Source: Alphaproteobacteria bacterium 46_93_T64 (GTDB taxonomy: Bacteria > Pseudomonadota > Alphaproteobacteria > Sneathiellales > Sneathiellaceae). From it: 64,000 bases of DNA. Shown here piece by piece: positions 45,926 through 54,446 of this stretch (its first letter is position 1; every line of letters begins with the position of its first letter). The notes below the pieces were generated by a model. That model made no database searches, was not told where the DNA came from, and worked only from the letters and a program-made list of their open reading frames with translations. Made by a program: the position numbers and the translations under genes. Where the stretch lies: the NCBI GenBank assembly GCA_002163135.1, contig MAAN01000035.1, positions 156,631 to 220,630 on the forward strand, written 5' to 3'.

Positions 45926-46549
45926 TCACTTCATTGTCGACGTCCCAAATTGGAACCAATTGGGCACAGGACCCAAGTTTTGCACATGACTCTGCCCTAT
46001 CTTCCCGCTTTTTCCCCATGAATAATGAATGTGTCCACATAGATTAAGGTGTGGTTGCCGCCGCTCTACAAACGCTTTAATCGCTCGGCTACCGTCATGT
46101 GATCCGTTCCGCTGTTGATCTGCAATACCTAAGGGAGGCGAGTGGGTCACAAGAATATCGCATGACAATTCAGCCTCCAATATTTCACCCGCTTGGCTCT
46201 CCGTAAGAAATCTATTCCAACTTTCTTCACTTGATCTAGGGGTTTCATATCCGAGCCCAAAAATCCGGACCCCTTTAAAATCTATTGCTTGCCCATGCAA
46301 TATTTCAACATGTTCCCAGCCTGCACATTCTTTCCTTAAATCAGATACATCGTCATGATTTCCTGGCACCAAAATAGTTGGAATTTTTAGACCAGAGAGC
46401 AATTGAATTACTTTTTCCATTCCTCTTTGTTTGATTGCGTAATCACCAGCGCCAATGACCAAATCAGCGCCTTCTGCCTTTGCCTGATTTACAATATTTT
46501 CGGTGGCGGCTAAATCTGTGTGTAAATCGCTAAACGCCAGTATTTTCAT
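45926..46549 (-). CDS. Calcineurin-like metallophosphoesterase
   Basis: A 207-residue phosphoesterase. The di-metal motifs are FSDLHTD (Asp and His), GAGDYA, VPGNHDD (Asn, His) and NLCGHIHYSWG near the C-terminus, complete for the superfamily. Compact size and the lack of extra domains resemble YfcE-like or ICC-like cytoplasmic phosphodiesterases. The ATG at 46549 gives the family N-terminus MKILAFSDLH; the frame opens at TTG 46561. It is 20 bases downstream of the DMT exporter gene and probably in the same transcript. Confidence 0.85.
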   Translation of the reverse strand: MKILAFSDLHTDLAATENIVNQAKAEGADLVIGAGDYAIKQRGMEKVIQLLSGLKIPTILVPGNHDDVSDLRKECAGWEHVEILHGQAIDFKGVRIFGLGYETPRSSEESWNRFLTESQAGEILEAELSCDILVTHSPPLGIADQQRNGSHDGSRAIKAFVERRQPHLNLCGHIHYSWGKSGKIGQSHVQNLGPVPNWFQFGTSTMK

Positions 46550-46569
46550 AGTTTGATCCAACTTTAAAT

Positions 46570-47421
46570 CTAGGCCAAGCGACTAATCACCAAGCCAACG
46601 AAGATAATAGAAATTGAGAAATAGGTAGAAGGCGAGCTTTTTTCTTTCAGAAAGAAATAACCAAATATCATCGCAAAAATAATGCTGCTTTCCCGGAGTG
46701 CAGACACCAGCGCGATGGGTGCCTGAGTAAACGCCCAAATTGAAATGGCAAATGCTGAGAAAGAGGCTAATCCGCCAATCCAAAATATTGGTACTTGAAT
46801 ATATGCCCTAAAAGCAGGCCGCTTTCGCTTTTGAAAAGCGACAAGTGCATACATCAAAAAGGCATTAAAAAGAGCGAGCCATGAATAAAAGCCTAAAGCT
46901 GTACCTGCTTTTAACGCACCTACGCCATCAATCAGGCTATAGGTGGCGATGAAAACACCAGTGATAAGGGCAAAGAGTATCGGTTTAAATTCACTTTTGT
47001 TATTGATTTTAATCGATGAGGCTCCAAGACTAATGACACCTAGGCAGATGATGAGAATTGTAGAACCGTTCAAAATTGTCAGTGAAAAATCCAGAAAAAC
47101 CACAGAAAATACGGCGATAATCATTGGCGCAATCCCCCGAGCGATGGGATAGATCTGTGAATAATTTCCAATTTTATAGGCCTTGCCCAAAAAAAACTGA
47201 TACCCAACATGAACCCCCGCTCCCGCAATAATGAACGGCCAACTTTCCATTACTGGCAAGGGGAATATAAGCAAACCAATCAACGCATATGGCACATGTC
47301 CAAAAACGACCGCGCCCATTGCAAACTCATTATTCGGACTGAGTTTAATCAACAGGTTCCAGCCTGCATGTAACGCGGCCGAAAAAAGAACAGCTACAAA
47401 AACGATCATACTCAAGGACAT
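46570..47421 (-). CDS. EamA/DMT-family transporter (1)
   Basis: About 283 residues with ten hydrophobic segments in two EamA-type halves, as in drug/metabolite exporters. Conserved family features are the N-terminal FSAALHAGWNLLIK and the C-terminal APIALVSALRESSIIFAMIFGYFFLKEK. The start is not certain: the frame opens at 47463, and ATGs at 47421 and 47409 are nearer CGGAG or TTGAG. It is divergent from LysR (4) with a very short AT-rich spacer; substrate unknown. Confidence 0.83.
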   Translation of the reverse strand: MSLSMIVFVAVLFSAALHAGWNLLIKLSPNNEFAMGAVVFGHVPYALIGLLIFPLPVMESWPFIIAGAGVHVGYQFFLGKAYKIGNYSQIYPIARGIAPMIIAVFSVVFLDFSLTILNGSTILIICLGVISLGASSIKINNKSEFKPILFALITGVFIATYSLIDGVGALKAGTALGFYSWLALFNAFLMYALVAFQKRKRPAFRAYIQVPIFWIGGLASFSAFAISIWAFTQAPIALVSALRESSIIFAMIFGYFFLKEKSSPSTYFSISIIFVGLVISRLA

Positions 47422-47509
47422 GCTCCGATGAAATTTGAGACATCCTTGCACATCTACAAACATATATTTACTATGTAATTATTCATTTAATAGATAGGAA
47501 AGGTATGTT

Positions 47510-48385
47510 TTGGAAACACGGTTTATCGAGAGCCTAATTGCGATAGTTGAAAATGGATCAATCGCTGGAGCGGCAAGATCGCAGGGATTAACCCCAGCAG
47601 CCATTAATCAACGCGTGAGAGTTTTGGAGATGGAATTTCAAACCCCCTTGTTCCAAAGGGCAGGAAAAACGGTTCTGCCAACGGAGGAGTGTCTTCGGCT
47701 ACTCCCTCATGCAAAAGAATTGGTGGAGAATGCTAGCTTACTGAGAAACCACATGGACGAGACTGGATTAACTGTTGAGCTGAAAATCGGAATAATTTCT
47801 ACAGCTATGGCATCTCTCGTCCCTGATACACTTGCGTCGTTAAAGGCACTCGCCCCAAATATCACTGTGGACATTATTCCCGGAACGTCAACATTTCTAT
47901 ATGATCTGCTAGACCGAGGGGATCTCGATGTCGCTGTCTTGATTAACCCGCCCTTTAACTATTCAAAAAAGATCACAGGACTTCTACTAAGATCCGAATC
48001 CCTTATGTTTGCAGGATCTAAAAATCAAAACCTATCAATAAACGAAGCTCTCCAAAGCCAACCTTACATTCGCTATGGTTCCAACTCTTGGGGCGGCCAA
48101 CTTGCAGATCAATATTTGAGACATCACGGCATTTCTCCTGAGGTGTTTTGCACGATTGATGACATGGAAACATCCGCCCGCATGGTGGCAAGTGGATTGG
48201 GGGTGTCCCTGTTACCCAATTGGTGTGGCCGGGAACAAGTCGCTTATGATTTAAGTTGGTGCACGATCGAGGATACAACTTACAATCGCGATATCGTCAT
48301 AATGCGCCAGCAAGGAACGGGAAAAGAAAAGGCTCTCACAGTCTTTGAAAAGGCCCTTATCAATACACATCAAAAATTCCGGTAA
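47510..48385 (+). CDS. LysR-family transcriptional regulator (4)
   Basis: A 291-residue LysR protein with HTH segment IESLIAIVENGSIAGAARSQGLTPAAINQRVRVLE and an effector domain including MVASGLGVSLLPNW. The start is TTG at 47510, with GGAAAGG at 47497-47503; an ATG at 47505 is out of frame. It is divergent from the DMT transporter gene and probably controls it. The 253 bases after it (48386-48638) hold no recognisable gene. Confidence 0.88.
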   Translation: METRFIESLIAIVENGSIAGAARSQGLTPAAINQRVRVLEMEFQTPLFQRAGKTVLPTEECLRLLPHAKELVENASLLRNHMDETGLTVELKIGIISTAMASLVPDTLASLKALAPNITVDIIPGTSTFLYDLLDRGDLDVAVLINPPFNYSKKITGLLLRSESLMFAGSKNQNLSINEALQSQPYIRYGSNSWGGQLADQYLRHHGISPEVFCTIDDMETSARMVASGLGVSLLPNWCGREQVAYDLSWCTIEDTTYNRDIVIMRQQGTGKEKALTVFEKALINTHQKFR

Positions 48386-48638
48386 TGCTGACTTTCCGTC
48401 TGTATTTCACAGAAATTAAACTCGCGAAATGACAATCGATATCTGAAATTTCCGCTGCCCATATTGTTCAAGAAAATAAGTTTACAACGGATAATGGTGG
48501 TCAACAAAACCATGTTCCAAAATATCGAGGCGCTGTTTAGATGTTGCGCTCCCGTAACGATCTAAATGCAAGTTCACGTTATATATCTGCTTGCTGGCCA
48601 TGGATGTGTTTGCGTACTAGATTGTAGTTAGAGATCAA

Positions 48639-50201
48639 GTGCATCTTACATTCCTGCAGGCACCAACATTGATACAAAAACGAATTTGGCTTTTTTCATT
48701 TATTTTCTGGATCACTCTATCCTCCCTCTTCACTGTTTGGCGGATTAATGATGAGATAATGGAATTCAATACGGACTTGAGTGAAAAAGCTCTCTCTTTG
48801 CACCGTCTTGTCTCACAAAGGGCCGATCAACATGACGCCCACTTAACAGGACTTTCAGCCTTAGCCTCGACTAATCAGAAACCTCTGTTTGGTATGATGA
48901 CGAGTTTGAGTAGCACGATCCAAAAATTCTATCCCAGAATTACATCCATTGATCTGGTTACCCGCAGTCCCAACAATCCACTTGAAATCTTTTCTACACG
49001 CCAATCATCACTCGATAATCTGACAATCCAGCAAATCAATAAGGCTGCCCTTGCCGCAACGGGCCCCTTACGAATTATACCTAAAGATGGATATTACTTA
49101 CTTGTAAAACGTTCTCCAAATACGGACGCCGCGAGATACGGTTTGTCTCTCACCATTGACGCCAACGCCTTGTTACAAAATGATCTGGACTTTGGGGCAA
49201 ACAGTGCGATTTCCCTTCTAACGCCAAAAGGCGCCTCAATATTGCGTATCGGAGACGCCTCCAGCGACGGCTTCTTTCCACAAGAATTGAAATTCCGCCA
49301 AGTTTTGGGTAGTCAAAGCCAGCCTTTAGTCCTGGAAATCAGAAAAATAGTTACACCAGCGGGCCTCTTTCCGTGGGCCAGCTCCCTCACTTTTACGCTT
49401 TTTCTGGGCTTCGTGCTTTTTGCTGTTAACACATATTGGAAACAATTGAGACATGCAAAACTGGCTGAAAAGCGAGCGCTCCTTCGAGAAAACGAAGCCC
49501 GTATAGCGCAAGCCTCGCGGATCAATAGCTTGGGGGAGATGGCCTCTGGCATCGCCCATGAACTAACACAACCGCTTACAGCTATTTTAAGCCAATCGCA
49601 GGCAGGGGAGCGAATTGCAAAATTGAAACCCGAAGAGACTGAAAAAATTGTTTCAGTTCTAAATGCCATTAGCCAACAAGCGACCCGCGCAGGAAATATA
49701 CTTGAACGGCTGCGCAAATGGAGCACCAAATCTACCAAAGGACTGGAACAGGTAGATTTGAACAAAGTGGCACAGGATATCAATGATCTGATGATGGCCG
49801 ATCTCAAGGAAAAAGGCATTCGCCTGAAACTTTCCTTGAGCTCAACGGCTCCTATTATTTTGGCAGATGCCGTACAGATCGAACAAGTCGTCTTTAATCT
49901 GGCTCGAAACGGCGTTGAAGCCATGGAAAGAATTCAAAATGGATGTCTCGAAATTGACACTCGAATGAATGACGGGTGGACTGTTATTACGATCTCCGAC
50001 AACGGGACCGGTATCCCAGCAGATATTCGGCCAAACCTATATGATCCCTTTTTCACCACCAAAACAAATGGCATGGGATTGGGACTTTCCCTTTGCGAAG
50101 GCATCGTCGAGCGATTTGGTGGTATTTTGAAAGTGGAAAATGGAAAAGACTGCGGTGTTGTGTCTAAGGTTAGTTTCAAATTAGATCAGTCAAACGGATA
50201 A
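48639..50201 (+). CDS. Sensor histidine kinase
   Basis: A 520-residue membrane kinase. TM1 is about 16-35, a periplasmic sensor region of about 200 residues follows, and TM2 is about 245-265. The cytoplasmic part has the H-box EMASGIAHELTQPL (phospho-acceptor His307) and an HATPase domain with N-box FNLARNGVEAM, G1 ISDNGTGIP and G2 GMGLGLSLCEGI. It resembles FixL/DctB-type kinases. The start is GTG at 48639. It is followed after four bases by the response regulator, so they form one operon. The sensor domain is not recognised. Confidence 0.9.
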   Translation: MHLTFLQAPTLIQKRIWLFSFIFWITLSSLFTVWRINDEIMEFNTDLSEKALSLHRLVSQRADQHDAHLTGLSALASTNQKPLFGMMTSLSSTIQKFYPRITSIDLVTRSPNNPLEIFSTRQSSLDNLTIQQINKAALAATGPLRIIPKDGYYLLVKRSPNTDAARYGLSLTIDANALLQNDLDFGANSAISLLTPKGASILRIGDASSDGFFPQELKFRQVLGSQSQPLVLEIRKIVTPAGLFPWASSLTFTLFLGFVLFAVNTYWKQLRHAKLAEKRALLRENEARIAQASRINSLGEMASGIAHELTQPLTAILSQSQAGERIAKLKPEETEKIVSVLNAISQQATRAGNILERLRKWSTKSTKGLEQVDLNKVAQDINDLMMADLKEKGIRLKLSLSSTAPIILADAVQIEQVVFNLARNGVEAMERIQNGCLEIDTRMNDGWTVITISDNGTGIPADIRPNLYDPFFTTKTNGMGLGLSLCEGIVERFGGILKVENGKDCGVVSKVSFKLDQSNG

Positions 50202-50205
50202 AGTC

Positions 50206-50808
50206 ATGAGCTTTCCAATTTATATTGTAGATGACGACCAGGCTGTACGGGACGCCCTATGCCTACTGCTGGAAACTGTGGGATATACTGTTGCGACATA
50301 TGAGGGACCTGAACCCTTTCTCTCAGATTTACCAGACCTGGCTGCGGGCTGCATTATCATGGACATTCGCATGCCCATGATCTCCGGCCTAAAAGTTCAA
50401 GAGAAACTCAATTCAGCAAACTGCAATTGGCCGGTTGTTATCATCAGTGGGCACGGTGATATTAATGCCTGCCGCAAAGCCTTTAAAAATGGTGCCATTG
50501 ATTTCTTAAGTAAGCCACTGGATGAGCAAGACCTGATAGACGCGATCCAAAAAGGGGAAGAGGTCCTGCTTACACTCACTACTCGCGAAGCAGAAAAATC
50601 TGATACCAAAGACTTACTCGACAAGCTGACACCTCGAGAAAGAGAAGTTCTTGAGATGGTGAGCCGAGGGTGGGCGACCAAAGAAATAGCCGGAAGCCTG
50701 TCAATTTCCCCGCGGACCATAGAGAGCCATCGAGCCCACATCGCAGAAAAACTTGGAACAACCTCTGTAGCGGAAATGGCTAGAATGGTTATCGAAGCAC
50801 AAGAATGA
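50206..50808 (+). CDS. FixJ/StyR-type response regulator
   Basis: A 200-residue regulator: receiver domain with acidic pair in YIVDDDQAV, phospho-acceptor Asp53 in MDIRMP, SGHGD and the SKPL lysine, then a LuxR/NarL-type HTH (TPREREVLEMVSRGWATKEIAGSLSISPRTIESHRAHI). It is cotranscribed with the histidine kinase. A perfect palindrome lies two bases after its stop, before the HbpS-like gene, and is its most likely binding site. Confidence 0.92.
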   Translation: MSFPIYIVDDDQAVRDALCLLLETVGYTVATYEGPEPFLSDLPDLAAGCIIMDIRMPMISGLKVQEKLNSANCNWPVVIISGHGDINACRKAFKNGAIDFLSKPLDEQDLIDAIQKGEEVLLTLTTREAEKSDTKDLLDKLTPREREVLEMVSRGWATKEIAGSLSISPRTIESHRAHIAEKLGTTSVAEMARMVIEAQE

Positions 50809-50810
50809 TA

Positions 50811-50855
50811 TATCCGTATTTCTACGGATAGAGGATCGGCACCCTACGAATTACG
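50811..50855 (+). promoter_or_regulatory. Palindrome and TACG half-sites before the HbpS-like gene
   Basis: TATCCGTA (50811-50818) and TACGGATA (50823-50830) form a perfect 8-bp inverted repeat around TTTC. Two further TACG half-sites follow at 50845-50848 and 50852-50855. There is no T run, so an operator fits better than a terminator. The site lies about 60-100 bases before the HbpS-like start codon. Confidence 0.5.
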
Positions 50856-50912
50856 CATAATTTAGACGCGCCCTATATTAGCTCCAGTTACTCATACACT
50901 GGAGCACACAAG

Positions 50913-51416
50913 ATGAACTCAACACGTAAAACCCTTCTCAACCTAGGCGTTGCAGCTATTGGCCTTACAATGGCATCAACTGCCATGGCAGTAGAACTTC
51001 CTACAGCCCCCTATCTGCCACTTGAAATGGCACAAAAAGCAGCCCAAGCTGCTGCTGATCAGTGTAAGGCAGACGGTTATAAAGTAAGCGTTGCGATTGT
51101 TGAACGTTCCGGTGCCGTAAAGGTATTACTTAAAGGCGATGGATCTGGTCCACATACCTTTGGCAGTAGCACAGGTAAAGCCTTTACGTCGGCAAGTATG
51201 GGCCGCGCAACACTGGGCCTTTCTGGCTTTTTGAAAGACCACCGTGAACTCGATGGTCTGCGCGATATGGATGAGCGTATGATCATTTTAGGCGGCGGTT
51301 TACCAATTAAATTCAACGGAGCTCTTGTTGGTGGGATCGGTGTCGGTGGCGCCCCAGGGGGCGATAAAGACGAAAAATGTGCAAAAGCTGGTCTTGCTGC
51401 TATTGGCGCAGAGTAA
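50913..51416 (+). CDS. Secreted HbpS/GlcG-like protein (DUF336)
   Basis: A 167-residue protein with a clear signal peptide (cleavage probably after ASTAMA, about residue 27) and a single GlcG/HbpS domain: LEMAQKAAQAAADQCKADGYKVSVAIVERSGAVKVLL, TGKAFTSASMGRAT and GGGLPIKFNGALVGGIGVGGAPGG. HbpS of Streptomyces binds haem outside the cell and signals through the SenS/SenR two-component system. Here the gene also follows a kinase/regulator pair, but haem binding is not proven by sequence. Confidence 0.88.
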   Translation: MNSTRKTLLNLGVAAIGLTMASTAMAVELPTAPYLPLEMAQKAAQAAADQCKADGYKVSVAIVERSGAVKVLLKGDGSGPHTFGSSTGKAFTSASMGRATLGLSGFLKDHRELDGLRDMDERMIILGGGLPIKFNGALVGGIGVGGAPGGDKDEKCAKAGLAAIGAE

Positions 51417-51466
51417 AGCACTTAATTGATTGCGGCGCGAGAGCCGAGCCTAAAGGGAGTAAGGAT

Positions 51467-52153
51467 ATGAAGCTGTTAGTATCGATTTCAACGATCAGCC
51501 TGCTGTTTCATCTGCTACTTCCTGCGGCCGTGCAGGCCCAGACGCCGCCATCAGATTATGAAATTTCCAACTTCAATTCTTTCCACGCGGCCATTTATCG
51601 CGGGGAGATAAAAAAAATCGAAAAACATATTCTTGATGGAGCTGATGTTGAGCAGACCGACAACTTTGGAAGAACAGCTCTCCACATTGCGGCATATCAA
51701 TCCAATGAAGAGGTTTTCAAACAATTGATCAACGCCGGTAGCAATGTAAATGCGTTTGAAAATGACCGATACGATGTTGTCACCATAGCCGCTGTTGCAA
51801 ATGACCTCCCAATGCTGCTACTTGCCCTTGAAAACGGCGGCGATCCTAAAAACATGACAAGTCCATATGATGGAACTGCACTCATCGCGGCTGCTCATTT
51901 AGGCCATGTGGAAATTGTCAAAGCGTTGCTGAAAGCAGGTTCAAACATTGATCACATCAATAATTTGGCTTGGACCGCTCTGATTGAAGCCGTTGTTTTA
52001 GGCGATGGTGGTCCAAAGCATACGGCAATCGTAAAAGACCTGCTCGCCTACGGTGCTAACAGAAATATAGGGGATCGGGACGGTGTTACGCCCCTCACCC
52101 ATGCCAAAACCCGCGGATACAAAGAAATCGTTCACGTGTTAGAAACAAAGTGA
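51467..52153 (+). CDS. Secreted ankyrin-repeat protein
   Basis: A 228-residue protein with signal peptide (about 1-25, ending VQAQ) and five or so ankyrin repeats, the clearest reading NFGRTALHIAAYQSNEEVFKQLINAGSNVNA and DGTALIAAAHLGHVEIVKALLKAGSNIDHINN. The start ATG at 51467 has AAGGGAG and AAGGAT upstream; the frame extends to 51377 over the end of the HbpS-like gene. It lies 50 bases after that gene, so the two exported proteins are probably made together. Periplasmic ankyrin proteins have been linked to catalase protection elsewhere. Confidence 0.88.
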   Translation: MKLLVSISTISLLFHLLLPAAVQAQTPPSDYEISNFNSFHAAIYRGEIKKIEKHILDGADVEQTDNFGRTALHIAAYQSNEEVFKQLINAGSNVNAFENDRYDVVTIAAVANDLPMLLLALENGGDPKNMTSPYDGTALIAAAHLGHVEIVKALLKAGSNIDHINNLAWTALIEAVVLGDGGPKHTAIVKDLLAYGANRNIGDRDGVTPLTHAKTRGYKEIVHVLETK

Positions 52154-52184
52154 CGAATACTTTCATGGGTTCGAACCTTATTCG

Positions 52185-53498
52185 CTAGTATATCGATTTC
52201 AGGATAAAAGCGGTGGCCGCTGCCATGCAGAGCACTGTCGGGATTTTCCAGTGCAAGCGGAGCAACAAAACGCCGCTTATCAGCGATACAATAACTACAG
52301 ACCAATCGAGCGAAGCCAAATCCGGGACCCATAGCTGCAATATGCCCCTTTGTTCCAAAGCGACCTCCTCAAAAAAGACGTGAACCGCAAACCAGACAGA
52401 CAAGTTCAGAATTACGCCAACAACCGCTGCGGTGATGCCAGACAAAGCGCCTTTTAGTCTTGGCTGGCTGTTAATCCATTCAATATATGGGGCGCCAGCG
52501 AATATCCACATAAAGCAGGGCGCAAAAGTTGCCCATAAAGCGACCATTGCCCCCATCAAGCCCATAACAAACGAATTTCCATTGTCATGTTGATAAGCCG
52601 AGAGGTAACCCACAAATTCAGTAACCAAAATCAACGGTCCGGGCGTTGTTTCAGCAAGCCCAAGCCCGTCCATCATCTGCCCGGCATTCAACCATCCATT
52701 TGTGACAACCACATCCTGTCCCATATAAGCAAGAACCGCATAAGCGCCTCCAAAGGTCACAACAGCCAGTTTCGAAAAGAACCAACCAAGATCGCTTAAG
52801 ATCTGGTTGGAACCGGTTGCGTTGGAGAGGGCAATTATTGGCACTAGCCAAATAGCTGACCAAAGAAGTGTGGTTCTGAGTGTGCGAGATAGTTTGGGGC
52901 GAGCAGCGACTGGATCATCGTCCGTATTTTCCTGAGATAAGCGAACAAACCCGTATAAAGCTGCCATTAGAACAATGACAGGAAAAGGCAGTCCTAGAAA
53001 GAAGATAGCGACAAAGGACACTCCAGCAATTAGCCAATGTTCTTTTGAATGCAATGCCTTACGTGAAACCCGAAGAAGGGCTTCGATTACGATCACTAAA
53101 ACAGCCGCCTTGATCCCAAAAAACAAGGTTTCAATTATTGGAACCTGCCCAAATGCAGCGTAAATCATTGCAAGCGACAGAACAACAATTGCACCCGGAA
53201 TGACGAAGAGTAACCCCGCCATCAAACCGCCTGCAACACCGTGCAATCGCCAGCCCACATAAGTAGCAAGCTGCATTGCCTCAGGTCCGGGTAGAAGCAT
53301 ACAAAAACTCAAAGCGTTTAAATATTGTTTCTCACTAAGCCATTTTTTCTCTTCCACTATGACCCGATGCATCAATGAAATCTGCGCCGCTGGACCGCCA
53401 AAGGAAAGTAAGCCGATCATGGCCCAAACTCGAAAACTTTGAAGTAAATGCGGCTGAGCTTCAGCCTTCTCTACTTGAAGAGTCCCAATATTTTCCAT
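52185..53498 (-). CDS. chrA: Chromate transporter ChrA (long, two-domain)
   Basis: A 437-residue inner-membrane protein with about 10-12 helices, built from two homologous CHR halves. The hallmark of each half is seen as FGGPAAQISLMHRVIVEEKKWLSE with PGPEAMQLATYVGW (N-terminal half) and FGGAYAVLAYM with GLAETTPGPLILVTEFVGY (C-terminal half). ChrA exports chromate; some homologues act on sulfate-related anions. It starts three bases after the rhodanese-ChrB gene stop, forming a two-gene unit. Confidence 0.92.
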   Translation of the reverse strand: MENIGTLQVEKAEAQPHLLQSFRVWAMIGLLSFGGPAAQISLMHRVIVEEKKWLSEKQYLNALSFCMLLPGPEAMQLATYVGWRLHGVAGGLMAGLLFVIPGAIVVLSLAMIYAAFGQVPIIETLFFGIKAAVLVIVIEALLRVSRKALHSKEHWLIAGVSFVAIFFLGLPFPVIVLMAALYGFVRLSQENTDDDPVAARPKLSRTLRTTLLWSAIWLVPIIALSNATGSNQILSDLGWFFSKLAVVTFGGAYAVLAYMGQDVVVTNGWLNAGQMMDGLGLAETTPGPLILVTEFVGYLSAYQHDNGNSFVMGLMGAMVALWATFAPCFMWIFAGAPYIEWINSQPRLKGALSGITAAVVGVILNLSVWFAVHVFFEEVALEQRGILQLWVPDLASLDWSVVIVSLISGVLLLRLHWKIPTVLCMAAATAFILKSIY

Positions 53499-53501
53499 CG
53501 T

Positions 53502-54320
53502 TCAAGTCCGCCCAGTGTTTACTGGCCAGTCATGCGTTTCCTTTACAGCATCCCGTGACCAACGATAAAACGCATCGTACAGAGACATACTCGCTTCTAA
53601 TTGTGTGAGATCATCGCGATACATACGAGAAAACCCAAGCGATGCCGCCAGCAATCCCGCTGATTGAGGACAGAGGTCCAGTTTATCGGTATCTGCGCCG
53701 CGAACGATTGTTGCAAGGCGCTTCAGCGCCTCCGTCTCCAATGCGAATTCTTCGATCATTGTATCAAATGTACAATGATCCCCCCGGTGGCTCCAATAAA
53801 CATCCTCAACATCAAAGGGGGTTGCATTGAACTTTTCCGCAACAGCCATCACTTCACTGGGCGCCACAAACAAAAATTGCGCCTTTGGATCTACGAAGCG
53901 CCGGATTAGCCATGGGCAAGCAATCCGGTCAATTTTCGGGCGGTGCCTTGTAACCCATACAGACTGCCCTGTTTTGTTAAGCTCCGGTATTTTCGATGCC
54001 GGAACCATAGGCTGGCCCGCATCCCGCCAACCAAAATTGCCACCTTCTAAAGTTTCAACCGAAATGTTGTGTGTGCGAAGGATGGCCGCAGCCCCTTGGC
54101 TCATCTTTTTGCCCTTTTGGCAGATGATAACGACATCCCGGTTTTGTAAGTCTGGAACTAACGAGCAGATATCATCCGCAGGGTGCCGAAAAGCACCCGG
54201 GACAAACCTTGGATCTGCTTCAAAATCTTCATCAATGCAGACATCGATCAAGACCGGTACATTGGGCGTGCCCATAAGGCGGGCAAGTTGGGAGACTGTA
54301 ATTTCTGTAGGTGAGGGCAT
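53502..54320 (-). CDS. Rhodanese-ChrB fusion (chromate resistance protein)
   Basis: A 272-residue protein. Residues about 10-105 form a rhodanese-like domain; its active-site loop reads CQKGKKMSQGA, starting with the expected Cys. Residues about 125-270 form a ChrB C-terminal domain (VTRHRPKIDRIACPWLIRRFVDPKAQFLFV and the region around GDHCTFDTMIEEF). The ChrB N-terminal regulatory part is absent, so it may process thiosulfate or chromate-derived species rather than regulate. The ATG at 54320 follows AAGGAGG. It is coupled to chrA. Confidence 0.88.
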   Translation of the reverse strand: MPSPTEITVSQLARLMGTPNVPVLIDVCIDEDFEADPRFVPGAFRHPADDICSLVPDLQNRDVVIICQKGKKMSQGAAAILRTHNISVETLEGGNFGWRDAGQPMVPASKIPELNKTGQSVWVTRHRPKIDRIACPWLIRRFVDPKAQFLFVAPSEVMAVAEKFNATPFDVEDVYWSHRGDHCTFDTMIEEFALETEALKRLATIVRGADTDKLDLCPQSAGLLAASLGFSRMYRDDLTQLEASMSLYDAFYRWSRDAVKETHDWPVNTGRT

Positions 54321-54446
54321 ACTGCGTCCTCCTTCAAAATAAGGTAAATGGACGCGATCCTTGGGCTGTCGCCTCACGGGGCGTTTCGCAAACCCCATGT
54401 TTCAATTGAAACAGAAATACCCCGGACAGTCAACTTGTGTTGCAGT

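Noticed and set aside
48386..48638. Possible gene or RNA in the spacer between LysR (4) and the histidine kinase
   Set aside because: Only very short frames, no ribosome site, no strong hairpin; nothing can be supported.
49313..49924. 203-codon reverse-strand frame inside the histidine kinase gene
   Set aside because: It is a shadow of a well-supported kinase domain, with Ser/Arg-rich composition and no family resemblance.
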